DNA of 64,000 nt from Kutzneria buriramensis (GCF_043575855.1 NZ_CP144375.1:5208001-5272000); one strand, 5' to 3'. Positions 34,218-42,843 are shown, counted from the stretch's first letter. Translations and numbers: made by a program. Notes: generated by a model not told the origin, from the letters alone.

Positions 34218-35356
34218 GAGAAACCCCTTTCTGCCAACAGGTCTGTGAGTTGTGACCAGGCCTCGCCCGGCTCGCCGTCGCGCCAGGCGGTGCGTACGAC
34301 GACGTCGTCCCGGTCGCGGGCAACGACACCGATCTCGACCAGGCGTCGCACGCCGTCTGCACAGCGCTTGATGTGCAGGACAACCCGGATCGCGGCGGCG
34401 AGTTGGCTGTGCAGCGCGGAACGCGAGACGCCGCCCAGCGCGGCGAGGGCCTCCATGCGGGCGGGCACCTCGGACGGCGAGTTGGCGTGCACGGTGCCGG
34501 CGCCGCCGTCGTGGCCGGTGTTCAAGGCGGCCAACAACTCGCAGACCTCGGCGCCGCGAACCTCGCCGACGACGATGCGGTCGGGCCGCATTCGCAGGGC
34601 CTGGCGCACCAGTTCCCGGGAGGTCACCTCGCCCGCCCCTTCGACGTTGGGCGGCCGCGACACCAGCCGCACGATCTGCGGGTGCTCGGGGTTGAGCTCG
34701 CCGGCGTCCTCGATGCAGACGATCCGTTCGCCGGCGGGCACCTTGGCCAGCAAGGCCGCGAGCAACGTGGTCTTGCCCGAACCGGTCGCGCCGATCACCA
34801 GGAACGCGAGCCGCGCTCGCACGATCCGGTCCAGCAACTCCTCGGCGGCAGCGTCGAATGTGCCGAGGTCCCGCAGCGCTGTGAGGTCGTACCCGGCGGG
34901 CCGGAGCACACGCAGCGACAGGCACGTGCCGTCGGCGGCGATGGGAGGCAGCATGGCGTGCAATCGGATCCCGTCCGGCAACCAGGCGTCGACGAACGGC
35001 TGGGCGTCGTCGAGCCTTCGGCCGGCGGCCAGCGCCAGGCGCTGGGCGAGCCGGCGCACGGAGTCGTCGTCCCGGAACGCGACGGCGGTGCGGCGCAGGC
35101 CCTCCGGGCCGTCGATCCACACCCCCTCGGGGCCGGTGACCAGCACATCCGTGACGCCGGGATCGCGCAGCAGCGGCGCGAGCGGGCCGGTGCCGGAGAA
35201 CTCCTGGCGCAACTCCCGGACCGCCCCCAGGGTGTCCAGATCGCTGGCCACGCCGCCGGTCTCGGCCCGGAACGCGTCGGCGACGACGGCATCGGTGACG
35301 TCGCTGCCGAGCGCCGCCAGCCGTTCCCGCACCCGTTCGACCAGGTCACGCCGCAT
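34211..35356 (-). CDS. TadA-family pilus assembly ATPase
   Basis: A 381-residue secretion ATPase (Rv3659c-like). Walker A GATGSGKTT, Asp box CIEDAGELNPEHPQ, Walker B RPDRIVVGEVRG and the His box TGHDGGAGTVHANS are intact, so it should be active. It energises pilin polymerisation. It overlaps ssd by 11 bp and tadB by 7 bp. Confidence 0.95.
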   Translation of the reverse strand: MRRDLVERVRERLAALGSDVTDAVVADAFRAETGGVASDLDTLGAVRELRQEFSGTGPLAPLLRDPGVTDVLVTGPEGVWIDGPEGLRRTAVAFRDDDSVRRLAQRLALAAGRRLDDAQPFVDAWLPDGIRLHAMLPPIAADGTCLSLRVLRPAGYDLTALRDLGTFDAAAEELLDRIVRARLAFLVIGATGSGKTTLLAALLAKVPAGERIVCIEDAGELNPEHPQIVRLVSRPPNVEGAGEVTSRELVRQALRMRPDRIVVGEVRGAEVCELLAALNTGHDGGAGTVHANSPSEVPARMEALAALGGVSRSALHSQLAAAIRVVLHIKRCADGVRRLVEIGVVARDRDDVVVRTAWRDGEPGEAWSQLTDLLAERGFSC

Positions 35357-36422
35357 CGGGCACCCCGCACAGGACCTCGACGGCGAGGTCGGCCGCCTCG
35401 GCGAGCGGGCCGCGCGGGCGGTTCGGCGGCTTGCCGGCCTCCAGCGCCATCGCGAGCCCCGGCTCGGCCAGCATGCCGGTCAGCAGGTCCAGGCCGACGA
35501 CGCTGGCCACCTCGTCGGCCCGCAACCCGCCCGGCGCGGGCCCGCGCACCACGATCTGCGCCTGCCGTCCCTCCTCGATGAACCGGGTGACCAGCCGCCG
35601 CGCGGCCGCGCAGGCACGCAGTTCCGCCGGCAGGACGACGACGATGAGATCGGCGCGGTCGAGCACCGCTCGGGACGGCTCGGTCTGGTGCCGTGGCAGA
35701 TCACAGATGACCAGTTCGCCGCTGCGTTTGGCCGAGCTGACCACCGTCGCCACGGCGTTCGGATCGAGTTCGACGTTGCCCCGGTCGCACGACAGGATCG
35801 TCAGCCTGGTCTGGCCGCGCTCGTTGCCGGGCAGAGCCGAGTGCAACGAGGACGCGGCGACGCGGCCGGCGCTGAGCTTGAGATCCGGCCAGCGGAGTCC
35901 GTCCACGCGTTCCGCACCGAGCACCAGATCGAGCCCGCCGGCCATCGGATCGCAATCGACGAGCAGCACTCGGCGGCCTCGGCGCAGCGCCGCATAGCCC
36001 GCGGCCGCCGTGAACACGGACGCGCCGGCGCCGCCCCTGCCGCCGATCACCGCCATCACACGGCCGGTGTCCTTGGCGGGACCCTCGACGGCGTCCGCGA
36101 TCGCCCCGGCCAGCCACGACTCCGCGTCCGGCAGGCCCACGACACGTTCCGCGCCGACGGCGACGCCGTGCTCGAACATGACCGGCGGCGGCTGTCCCGC
36201 CGCGAGCAGGACCACGCCCGGCCGTCGCGGCAGGCCGGCCTCGCCGCAGCGCCGGGCGGCCCGCTCGTCCAGCACCACCATCGGCGCGTGCGCCCAGCCG
36301 GCCCGGACCGCCGCCAGATCGGCCGCGCGGTCCACCTCGCAGCCGGCCGCCGCGGCCACTCTGAGCAGGTCGTCGAGCAGGTCGTCGCTGTCGACCAGGG
36401 CCAGCGGCCGTGCTCGGTCCAC
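35346..36422 (-). CDS. ssd: Septum-site-determining protein Ssd (CpaE-like)
   Basis: A 358-residue CpaE/MinD-like protein (Rv3660c-like), first gene of the Tad operon. An N-terminal receiver-like domain is followed by a P-loop region reading VIGGRGGAGASVFTAA. Both lysines of the deviant Walker A (KGGxGKT) are missing, while LLVDCDPMAGGLD is kept, so ATP hydrolysis is doubtful. Family members localise the pilus machine, and the mycobacterial one affects septation. I chose GTG 36422, which has GGGGGAG upstream; GTG 36443 would add seven residues. Confidence 0.9.
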   Translation of the reverse strand: MDRARPLALVDSDDLLDDLLRVAAAAGCEVDRAADLAAVRAGWAHAPMVVLDERAARRCGEAGLPRRPGVVLLAAGQPPPVMFEHGVAVGAERVVGLPDAESWLAGAIADAVEGPAKDTGRVMAVIGGRGGAGASVFTAAAGYAALRRGRRVLLVDCDPMAGGLDLVLGAERVDGLRWPDLKLSAGRVAASSLHSALPGNERGQTRLTILSCDRGNVELDPNAVATVVSSAKRSGELVICDLPRHQTEPSRAVLDRADLIVVVLPAELRACAAARRLVTRFIEEGRQAQIVVRGPAPGGLRADEVASVVGLDLLTGMLAEPGLAMALEAGKPPNRPRGPLAEAADLAVEVLCGVPDAA

Positions 36423-36506
36423 GTTCTCCCCCGTCCTCGTCACTCGGCGCGGAGGTGCGCCGCGGGACCAGACTCGCCCCGGCGGCCGGCGGCGCGGGGC
36501 GGTCGG

Positions 36507-36560
36507 AGATCAACATGTGGACAACTCGGAGGCTGTGGACAACTCGGCCGAGGTTGATCT
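36507..36560. promoter_or_regulatory. Two perfect DnaA boxes inside an inverted repeat
   Basis: TGTGGACAA (complement TTGTCCACA) occurs at 36516-36524 and 36534-36542, in the same orientation and 18 bp apart, within the direct repeat TGTGGACAACTCGG. The pair is bracketed by AGATCAAC (36507-36514) and GTTGATCT (36553-36560). It lies about 80 bp upstream of ssd. Confidence 0.6.
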
Positions 36561-36767
36561 TCGCGACCGAAAGTGTCAGACCCTCTGGCCATACTGGAGC
36601 GGGGCGATACCCGGGCTCGGACGCAGAGAGCTGGATACGGCGGGAGACGGACACGACCGAGGGCGGATAAGCGAGGAGACAGGCACCTCGAGCTGGACGC
36701 GCCGGCAGCCGATGCGAGGGAGGCGGCTGCACCAGCGGAGAGAGCCACCCGGACCTGGACATGGGAC

Positions 36768-36831
36768 GACCCCCGTCAGGGGGGAGGGACGGGGGTCGCC
36801 GAAGGTTCAGTCCCGGGGGGTTGGACTGAAC
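36768..36831. terminator. Two tandem hairpins in the ssd/HAD gap
   Basis: GACCCCCGTC/GACGGGGGTC (36768-36797) and GTTCAGTCC/GGACTGAAC (36805-36831) are perfect stems placed back to back. No annotated gene ends here, so they may close an unannotated small RNA or act in the leader of one of the divergent transcripts. Confidence 0.5.
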
Positions 36832-36943
36832 ACGTCCGGATCTGTGGCCGGACCTCACTACTGTATCCCCCCGGAGGCCCGTCGCGCTTCCCATCCCCGC
36901 AACAGACACGCCATATTTTCGTGACGACACCTATGCTGGCCGC

Positions 36944-37750
36944 GTGAATCCCAGCACCGGCGCACGTGTGGCGGCCTTCTTCGACCTGGACAAGACCGTC
37001 ATCGCGAAGTCGAGCCTGCTGGCCTTCAGCCGTCCCTTCTTCCAGGAGGGCCTGATCAACCGGCGAGCGGTGCTCAAGAGCGCGTACGCCCAGTTCGTGT
37101 TCATGCAGTCCGGTGCGGACGCCGACCAGATCGAGCGGATGCGCCAGCACATCACCGCGCTGTGCGCGGGCTGGGACGTCGGCCAGGTGCGCTCCATCGT
37201 CGAGGAGACGCTGCACGACATCGTCGACCCGCTGGTCTACAAGGAAGCCACCCAGCTGATCGCCGACCACCGCGACGCGGGGCACGACGTCGTGGTCGTC
37301 TCGGCGTCCGGGCAGGAGATCGTGACGCCGATCGCCGAGATGCTCGGCGCGACGCAGTCGCTGGCCACCCGCATGGTCGTCGCCGACGGCCGCTACACCG
37401 GCGACGTCGATTTCTACTGCTATGCGGAGAACAAGGCCGTCGCGATCAAGCAGCTGGCCGCCACCAACGGCTACGACCTGGCGCAGTGCCACGCCTACTC
37501 GGATTCAGCGACCGACGAGCCGATGCTGGCCGTGGTCGGCCACCCCACCGCGGTCAACCCGGACCGGGCGCTGCGCAGGGTCGCCGCGCAGCAGGGCTGG
37601 CCGGTGTTGACCTTCTCCGACCCGGTGTCGCTGCGCGCCCGCATCCCCACCCCGTCCGGCACCGCCGTCGCCGTCACGGCGGTCGGGCTCGGCGCGGTCG
37701 CCGCGGCCGGGGTCGCCTGGTACGGCATCCGCCGGCGGCGCCGGAGCTGA
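36944..37750 (+). CDS. HAD-IB family phosphatase (Rv3661-like)
   Basis: A 268-residue HAD hydrolase. Motif I is FFDLDKTV (Asp14/Asp16), motif II lies in VVVVSASGQE, and the motif III/IV region reads ENKAVAIKQL and AYSDSATDEPML. A C-terminal hydrophobic helix (about 240-262) with the tail RRRRRS suggests membrane anchoring. It resembles SerB-like phosphatases of small metabolites or lysophospholipids. The gene regularly neighbours the Tad block in actinobacteria. GTG start, probably leaderless. Confidence 0.92.
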   Translation: MNPSTGARVAAFFDLDKTVIAKSSLLAFSRPFFQEGLINRRAVLKSAYAQFVFMQSGADADQIERMRQHITALCAGWDVGQVRSIVEETLHDIVDPLVYKEATQLIADHRDAGHDVVVVSASGQEIVTPIAEMLGATQSLATRMVVADGRYTGDVDFYCYAENKAVAIKQLAATNGYDLAQCHAYSDSATDEPMLAVVGHPTAVNPDRALRRVAAQQGWPVLTFSDPVSLRARIPTPSGTAVAVTAVGLGAVAAAGVAWYGIRRRRRS

Positions 37751-37887
37751 ACACCACCCGAAGAGGGCATCGGCGCAGGTCATGATCTGTGCGGGTGGCC
37801 CGCTCGGTCACCCAGCGCCACTTGACCGGTGCACCCGTCCGTGCCCTTGCTGTGGCCGCCGTCACGCACTACAAAGGAGGTGCGGAC

Positions 37888-38040
37888 ATCGAGTCGGCCA
37901 GGGACGGAGCGGAGGAGAAGCCCCGTCCACCCCGGAAGATCTCCGTGCGCGAACATCGGGCACCCACGCACTGCACGCCGCGGGAGGCATGTCGTTTGGG
38001 GGCTGCGTACCGGGACGCCGGACGCCGAGCACCCCGCTGA
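37888..38040 (+). CDS. Candidate 50-aa small protein with ATC start
   Basis: AAAGGAGGTG at 37873-37882 is a near-perfect complement of the 16S rRNA tail, but five bases further the next codon is ATC, not ATG/GTG/TTG. The frame from there runs 50 codons to TGA with good third-position G/C. It encodes a basic, Arg/Pro/Glu-rich peptide with two Cys (THCTPREACRL). A 17-bp-stem terminator follows 50 bp later. The same frame is open back to a GTG at 37789, which would give 83 residues without a good ribosome site. No family is recognised. Confidence 0.4.
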   Translation: MESARDGAEEKPRPPRKISVREHRAPTHCTPREACRLGAAYRDAGRRAPR

Positions 38041-38089
38041 TACGACACCAGTTGCACGCTTGGTAACCCGATCCGTTCGCGCTGAGACT

Positions 38090-38127
38090 AGCGGCTCCCC
38101 AGCCTCGCGAGAGGCTGGGGAGCCGCT
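38090..38127. terminator. Strong hairpin terminator
   Basis: A perfect 17-bp stem (AGCGGCTCCCCAGCCTC) with a GCGA tetraloop. It isolates the HAD/small-ORF transcript from the nagZ operon. Confidence 0.88.
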
Positions 38128-38140
38128 GTGCTGTGTGGGC

Positions 38141-38194
38141 ACTGGTCCAATCCAGTTAGCGCCGTTGACCTCCAACCCGTGACGTCAGTAACTT
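38141..38194 (+). promoter_or_regulatory. nagZ promoter with DasR-like site
   Basis: TTGACC (38165-38170) and TAACTT (38189-38194), spaced by 18 bp, form a good -35/-10 pair giving a leader of about 45 nt. ACTGGTCCAATCCAGT at 38141-38156 matches 13 of 16 positions of the DasR element ACTGGTCTAGACCAGT. AGTAACTT over the -10 resembles a half-site of the murR operator (AGTAAGTT). Confidence 0.6.
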
Positions 38195-38246
38195 GCCGAT
38201 TGATCTGCATAGTCGGTGAGAAGATTTCCGGTCACGGGAGGACGCC

Positions 38247-39923
38247 GTGCGCAGGACAGTCGTCGCCCTACTGGCAGGGTTGGCCGCGATGGCCACCACC
38301 GTTCCCGCCGGCGCCGCCGACGCCCAGCCCGACCAGGCCCGACCCAATCAGGTCGGCGCCCTGATGCGCGGCATGACGCTGGCGGAGAAGGTCGGCCAGC
38401 TGTTCATGACCTACGGCTACGGCCCGACCGCCGGCACCGTCGACGCCCGCAACCAGTCCGAGTTCGGCGTCGACACCCCCGCCCAGCTGGTGCAGAAGTA
38501 CCACCTCGGCGGCGTCATCTACTTCGCGTGGTCGGACAACGTGCAGAACCCCACACAGATCGCCGGCCTGTCCAACGGCCTCCAGCAAGCGGCGCTCTCC
38601 TCCGGCGCGCACATCCCGCTGCTGATCTCCACCGACCAGGAAGAAGGCCTGGTCACGCGGATCGGGGCGCCGGCGACCACCTTCCCGGGCAGCATGGCTC
38701 TGGGTGCGACGCGCAGCACCGCCGACGCCGAGCAGGCGGCCGCCATCACGGGCCGTGAGCTGCGGGCGATGGGCGTGAACATGAACAACGCCCCGGACTC
38801 CGACGTGAACGTGAACCCGGCGAATCCGGTGATCGGCGTGCGGTCCTTCGGCGCTGACCCGACGCTGGTCTCGAACATGGTGTCGGCTCAGGTCAAGGGC
38901 TATCAGCAGAGCGTCGTGACGACGTCGAAGCACTTCCCCGGCCACGGCGACGCGGCCACCGACAGCCACACCGGGCTGCCGGTCATCGACCACGACAAGG
39001 CGACCTGGGAGAAGATCGACGCGCCGCCGTTCCGGGCCGCCATCAAGGCCGGCGTGGACGTGATCATGAGCGCGCACATCGTGTTCCCGAAGATCGACCC
39101 GTCCGGCGACCCGTCCACGCTGTCGCCGACGGTCCTCACCGGCATGCTGCGCGACGAGCTCGACTACCGCGGCGTGGTGATCACCGATTCGTTGCAGATG
39201 GCCGGCGTGCGGCAGAAGTACAGCGATGCCGAGATCCCGGTGAAGGCGTTGCAGGCGGGCGCGGACATGCTGCTCATGCCGCAGAACGTCGGCACCGCCG
39301 TCGATGCGGTGATCAACGCCGTCGAGACCGGGCAGCTGTCCGAGCAGCGCATCGATCAGAGCGTCGCCCGCATCCTGGCCGCGAAGCTGCGGCGGGGCGT
39401 GCTGTTCAACCCGTTCGTGAACGTCGACACCGTGGCCAAGAAGGTCGGCACGGCACCGAGTCTGGCCACCGCGCAGCGCATCACCGACAAGTCGGTGACC
39501 GTGCTGAGCAACGACGGAACGCTGCCGCTGAAGGCGAAGTCCGTGCTGGTCACGGGATGGGGCGTGACGACGACTCAGACGTTGGCGGATGCCCTTACTG
39601 CGCAAGGCATTCCGGCGAGCAAGACCGCCACCGACTACGACGCGATCGTCGTGACGACGAACGGTGCGGCGACGGATCCCGCGCAGCGGCAACGGGTACG
39701 CGACCTGGTCGCCACCGGCAAGCCGGTGATCGCCGTCGGCGTGGGCAATCCCTACGACCCGGGCGCGATTCCCGAGGCCCACACGTGGATCGACACCTAC
39801 TCGTACACAGCGGTGTCGATGCGGTCGCTGGCACGGGTGCTCGCCGGGGTGGTCGGTCCGCGCGGCAAGCTGCCGGTCGACATCCCGAACTCGTACTCGT
39901 TCGGCACGGGGCTGACCTGGTGA
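38247..39923 (+). CDS. nagZ: GH3 exo-beta-N-acetylglucosaminidase, secreted
   Basis: A 558-residue protein with a Sec signal peptide (about 1-24) and a GH3 catalytic domain. KHFPGHGDAATDSHTGLP contains the His-Asp acid/base dyad loop specific to NagZ-type enzymes (Lys228 begins it), and the nucleophile is Asp314 in VITDSLQM. A C-terminal GH3_C-like domain (about 400-555) makes it longer than cytoplasmic NagZ and similar to extracellular B. subtilis NagZ. It releases GlcNAc from the non-reducing end of peptidoglycan fragments. GTG start with GGGAGGA. It overlaps namZ by 4 bp. Confidence 0.93.
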   Translation: MRRTVVALLAGLAAMATTVPAGAADAQPDQARPNQVGALMRGMTLAEKVGQLFMTYGYGPTAGTVDARNQSEFGVDTPAQLVQKYHLGGVIYFAWSDNVQNPTQIAGLSNGLQQAALSSGAHIPLLISTDQEEGLVTRIGAPATTFPGSMALGATRSTADAEQAAAITGRELRAMGVNMNNAPDSDVNVNPANPVIGVRSFGADPTLVSNMVSAQVKGYQQSVVTTSKHFPGHGDAATDSHTGLPVIDHDKATWEKIDAPPFRAAIKAGVDVIMSAHIVFPKIDPSGDPSTLSPTVLTGMLRDELDYRGVVITDSLQMAGVRQKYSDAEIPVKALQAGADMLLMPQNVGTAVDAVINAVETGQLSEQRIDQSVARILAAKLRRGVLFNPFVNVDTVAKKVGTAPSLATAQRITDKSVTVLSNDGTLPLKAKSVLVTGWGVTTTQTLADALTAQGIPASKTATDYDAIVVTTNGAATDPAQRQRVRDLVATGKPVIAVGVGNPYDPGAIPEAHTWIDTYSYTAVSMRSLARVLAGVVGPRGKLPVDIPNSYSFGTGLTW

Positions 39924-41140
39924 GCCTGTCGCGCCGGGGTTTCCTCGCCGCGTCGGCGCTGACGGCGGCAGCGCCGGCCGTGCCGGCCACAGCCCAGACG
40001 CAGAAACGGTTGAACGGCGCGGACATCCTCGCGGCCGAGGGTTACCGGCGGCTCAAGGGGCACAAGGTCGGCGTGCTGACGAATCCGACCGGCGTCCTGG
40101 CCGACCTCACGCACCTGGTCGACGACATGGTGGCGCACGAAGTCCGCCCTGTTGCCGTTTTCGGCCCCGAACACGGCTTTCGTGGCACCGCGCAGGCCGG
40201 CGGATCCGAGGGTGACTACACGGATCCGCGAACCGGGATCCCGGTGTACGACGCGTACAACGTCACCGTCGACGCGCTGGCCGCCATGTACCGCAAGGCC
40301 GGCGTCGACACCGTCGTGTTCGACATCGCAGGCGTCGGCGCGCGGTTCTACACCTACACGTGGACGATGTTCATCGCGATGGAGGCGGCCGCCACCACCG
40401 GGGCGTCGTTCATGGTGCTGGACCGGCCGAATCCGATCGGAGGCCGGGCGTACGGGCCGCAGCTGGATCCCAGGTACGCCACGCTGGTCGGGTTGAAGCC
40501 GATCGTGCAGCAGCCCGGCATGACCAACGGCGAGCTGGCGCGGCTGTTCGACGCGGAATTCCTGACGACGCGGTTGTCGAGCCTGGAGATCGTCCAGTGC
40601 ACTGGCTGGCGGCGCGACGACCTGTTCACCGGCCAGTGGGTGCCGCCGAGCCCGAACATGCCGACCCCGGACACGGCGCTGCTCTACCCCGGCACCTGCC
40701 TGTTCGAGGGCACACTGCTGGCCGAGGGACGCGGCACCTGCCGGCCGTTCGAGACGATCGGGGCACCGGGCATCGACTGGCGGTGGGCCGAGCGGCTGAA
40801 CACCCTGCACCTGCCCGGCGTCGAGTTCCGCGAGGCGTACTTCGTGCCGACGTTCAGCAAGTTCGTCAACCAGACGTGCGGCGGCGTGCAGGTGCATCTG
40901 ACCGACCGGCCGCGCGTCGACGCCATCCGAACCGCCGTCGCCATGCTCGTGACGGCCCGCGATTTGTACCCGAAAGTGTGGGGTTGGCGGCCGGACCACT
41001 GGGTCGACAACCTCAGCGGCTCGGCGCGTTTGCGCAGCATGGTGGACGCGGGCGCGGGCGTCGACGACATCGTGGGGGCGTGGGCCGGCGAGCTCGCGGC
41101 CTTCCGCCGAGATCGTTCCCGGTATCTGCTGTACAGATGA
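39920..41140 (+). CDS. namZ: Exo-beta-N-acetylmuramidase, DUF1343 (GH171)
   Basis: A 406-residue DUF1343 protein with a twin-arginine-type signal (SRRGFLAAS). Conserved family segments are VGVLTNPTGV, FGPEHGFRG, VFDIAGVGARFYTYTWTM, LDRPNPIGG and the C-terminal TFSKFVNQTCGGVQ. In B. subtilis NamZ removes MurNAc from the non-reducing end after NagZ has taken GlcNAc, so the two degrade glycans stepwise. GTG start overlapping the nagZ stop (GTGA). Confidence 0.93.
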   Translation: MSLSRRGFLAASALTAAAPAVPATAQTQKRLNGADILAAEGYRRLKGHKVGVLTNPTGVLADLTHLVDDMVAHEVRPVAVFGPEHGFRGTAQAGGSEGDYTDPRTGIPVYDAYNVTVDALAAMYRKAGVDTVVFDIAGVGARFYTYTWTMFIAMEAAATTGASFMVLDRPNPIGGRAYGPQLDPRYATLVGLKPIVQQPGMTNGELARLFDAEFLTTRLSSLEIVQCTGWRRDDLFTGQWVPPSPNMPTPDTALLYPGTCLFEGTLLAEGRGTCRPFETIGAPGIDWRWAERLNTLHLPGVEFREAYFVPTFSKFVNQTCGGVQVHLTDRPRVDAIRTAVAMLVTARDLYPKVWGWRPDHWVDNLSGSARLRSMVDAGAGVDDIVGAWAGELAAFRRDRSRYLLYR

Positions 41141-41147
41141 GGTGGCC

Positions 41148-42815
41148 ATGCGGATTCGTGCCCTCGCCTTACCGGCCGTGCTGGTCCTGGCGTTCGCCGT
41201 GACCAGCGCCGCCGGCGGCGCGCCGAACGCGGCCCGGTTCGACCGCCCGTACCAGGGCTTCGCGCCGGCGAACACGGTGCTGCGCGCGGGATCGCCGGCC
41301 GCGGCCGGGCTGAACCCGGCGCCGATCGACGCCTTCGACAAGCAGCTCGCCGCCTGGGTCCCGTCGATCTACCCCGGCGCGACGGTGTTGTTGGCGCACA
41401 ACGGTGTCGTGGTCGACCGGACGGCGACCGGGGAGGCCGTCAAGTACAAGGACGCCACCACGCTGCTGCCGGCGGATCAGCAGGTGCCGGCCCGCACCGA
41501 CACCATCTACGACCTGGCGTCGCTGTCCAAGCTGTTCACGTCGATCGTCGCCGTGCAGCAGCTGGAGGCCGGCAAGATCGCGCTGGACACGCCCGTCGCC
41601 CACTACCTGCCGGAGTTCGCCACCAACGGCAAGGGCGGCATCACCATCGAGCAGCTGCTCACGCACACCTCCGGCCTCGCGCCGGACCCGGTTCCCTCGC
41701 TGTGGCAGGGCTACCCGGACATTCCGTCGCGGGAGAAGGCGATCCTCGACGCCGCGCCGCAGGAGCCCGCCGGCACCGCGTACGTGTACTCCGACCTGAA
41801 CATGCTGAGCATGCAGCTGGTGCTGCAACACGTCACCGGCAAGCCGCTCGACCAGCTCGTACGCGAGGACGTCACCGAGCCGCTGCACATGGTCGACACG
41901 GGGTACAACCCACCGGCCTCGAAGCTGGGGCGAATCGCCGCCACCGAGTACCAGACCTCGCCGCCGCGGGGCATGGTGCGTGGCTCTGTGCACGACGAGA
42001 ACGCGTGGGCGATGGGCGGCGTCGCCGGGCACGCCGGCGTCTTCTCCACCGTCGACGACCTGGCGGTTCTGTCGCAGGCGATCCTCAATGGCGGCGTCTA
42101 CCGGGGACACCGCGTCCTCAGCGAGCACGGCGTGCAGCTGATGGAGCAGAACTTCAACCAGAAGTTCCCGGACGACTCGCACGGGCTCGGCTTCGAGCTG
42201 GACCAGATCTGGTACATGGGCGGTCTGTCCGGGCCGAACACGTTGGGGCACACCGGGTTCACCGGCACGTCGCTGGTGATCGACCCGGGCTCGCGGTCGT
42301 TCGCGATCCTGCTGACGAACCGCGTGCACCCGACCCGGAACACGCCGTCGACCAACGGCGCCCGCCGAGCCGCGGCGGAGGCGTTGGCGCAAGCCATGAC
42401 CGTGTCGGCGCCGGGCGGCGGGCAGTCGTGGTTCTCCGGGCAGGGGCCGGCGTCGACCAGCACGTTGACGACGGGCGTCCTGCACGGTCCGGAGAACGTC
42501 TCGTTCGAAGCCTTCGTGAACACGGAGTCGACGGATCTGCTGACGCTGGAATCCAGCGTCGACGGCGGAGCCACCTGGACCACAGTTCCGCTCACGGTGC
42601 GTGGTCAGAGCGCGCCGCAGACGGCGTTGTCGGGTCAGTCCGTACGGGCGTGGCGGCAGGTTCGGGCACACGTGGCCGGGTCGTCGAACGGTCTGCTGCT
42701 CCGATGGCGTTACACAACCGACCCCGCTTACGAAGGTAGGGGCGTGAACGTGGCCGACATCCGGTTGAGCACCGGGCGGACCACGTTCACCCCGGCCGGC
42801 TGGCAACTGGTGTAA
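41148..42815 (+). CDS. Secreted serine hydrolase (beta-lactamase fold), AmiE/YbbE-like
   Basis: A 555-residue protein with a signal peptide (about 1-25). The class-C beta-lactamase fold has all motifs: Ser125-x-x-Lys128 in SLSKLFTS, YSDLN, and HTG in GHTGFTG. A C-terminal beta-sandwich of about 130 residues (from about 425) is extra and may bind substrate or the wall. By position after nagZ-namZ it corresponds to B. subtilis AmiE, which strips peptides from MurNAc. D,D-carboxypeptidase or esterase activity is the alternative. The ATG at 41148 has GAGG upstream. Confidence 0.88.
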   Translation: MRIRALALPAVLVLAFAVTSAAGGAPNAARFDRPYQGFAPANTVLRAGSPAAAGLNPAPIDAFDKQLAAWVPSIYPGATVLLAHNGVVVDRTATGEAVKYKDATTLLPADQQVPARTDTIYDLASLSKLFTSIVAVQQLEAGKIALDTPVAHYLPEFATNGKGGITIEQLLTHTSGLAPDPVPSLWQGYPDIPSREKAILDAAPQEPAGTAYVYSDLNMLSMQLVLQHVTGKPLDQLVREDVTEPLHMVDTGYNPPASKLGRIAATEYQTSPPRGMVRGSVHDENAWAMGGVAGHAGVFSTVDDLAVLSQAILNGGVYRGHRVLSEHGVQLMEQNFNQKFPDDSHGLGFELDQIWYMGGLSGPNTLGHTGFTGTSLVIDPGSRSFAILLTNRVHPTRNTPSTNGARRAAAEALAQAMTVSAPGGGQSWFSGQGPASTSTLTTGVLHGPENVSFEAFVNTESTDLLTLESSVDGGATWTTVPLTVRGQSAPQTALSGQSVRAWRQVRAHVAGSSNGLLLRWRYTTDPAYEGRGVNVADIRLSTGRTTFTPAGWQLV

Positions 42816-42843
42816 CGGCAGGTCAGGGGCCATCATGTTGACC

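Larger units (their letters stand above)
36423..36943. other. 521-bp divergent regulatory region (ssd / HAD gene)
   Basis: This gap separates the leftward Tad operon from the rightward HAD gene. It contains two DnaA boxes within an inverted repeat and two tandem hairpins (all listed separately). A frame opening at GTG 36573 has weaker codon bias than real genes here and I do not call it. TATGCT at 36931-36936 is a plausible -10 for a leaderless HAD transcript. Confidence 0.5.
37751..38246. other. 496-bp stretch between HAD gene and nagZ operon
   Basis: It contains a candidate small ORF with a perfect Shine-Dalgarno sequence (37888-38040), a strong terminator (38090-38127), and the nagZ promoter with a DasR-like site (38141-38194). 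Nothing else is recognised. Confidence 0.6.

Noticed and set aside
33402..35120. A single long protein spanning tadB and part of tadA on the minus strand
   Set aside because: The upstream part is an out-of-frame reading of tadA. TadB starts at the ATG at 34217 with its own ribosome site.
36573..36947. GTG-started frame of about 124 codons between ssd and the HAD gene
   Set aside because: Third-position G/C is clearly lower than in neighbouring genes, and the frame runs through both hairpins and the putative HAD promoter.
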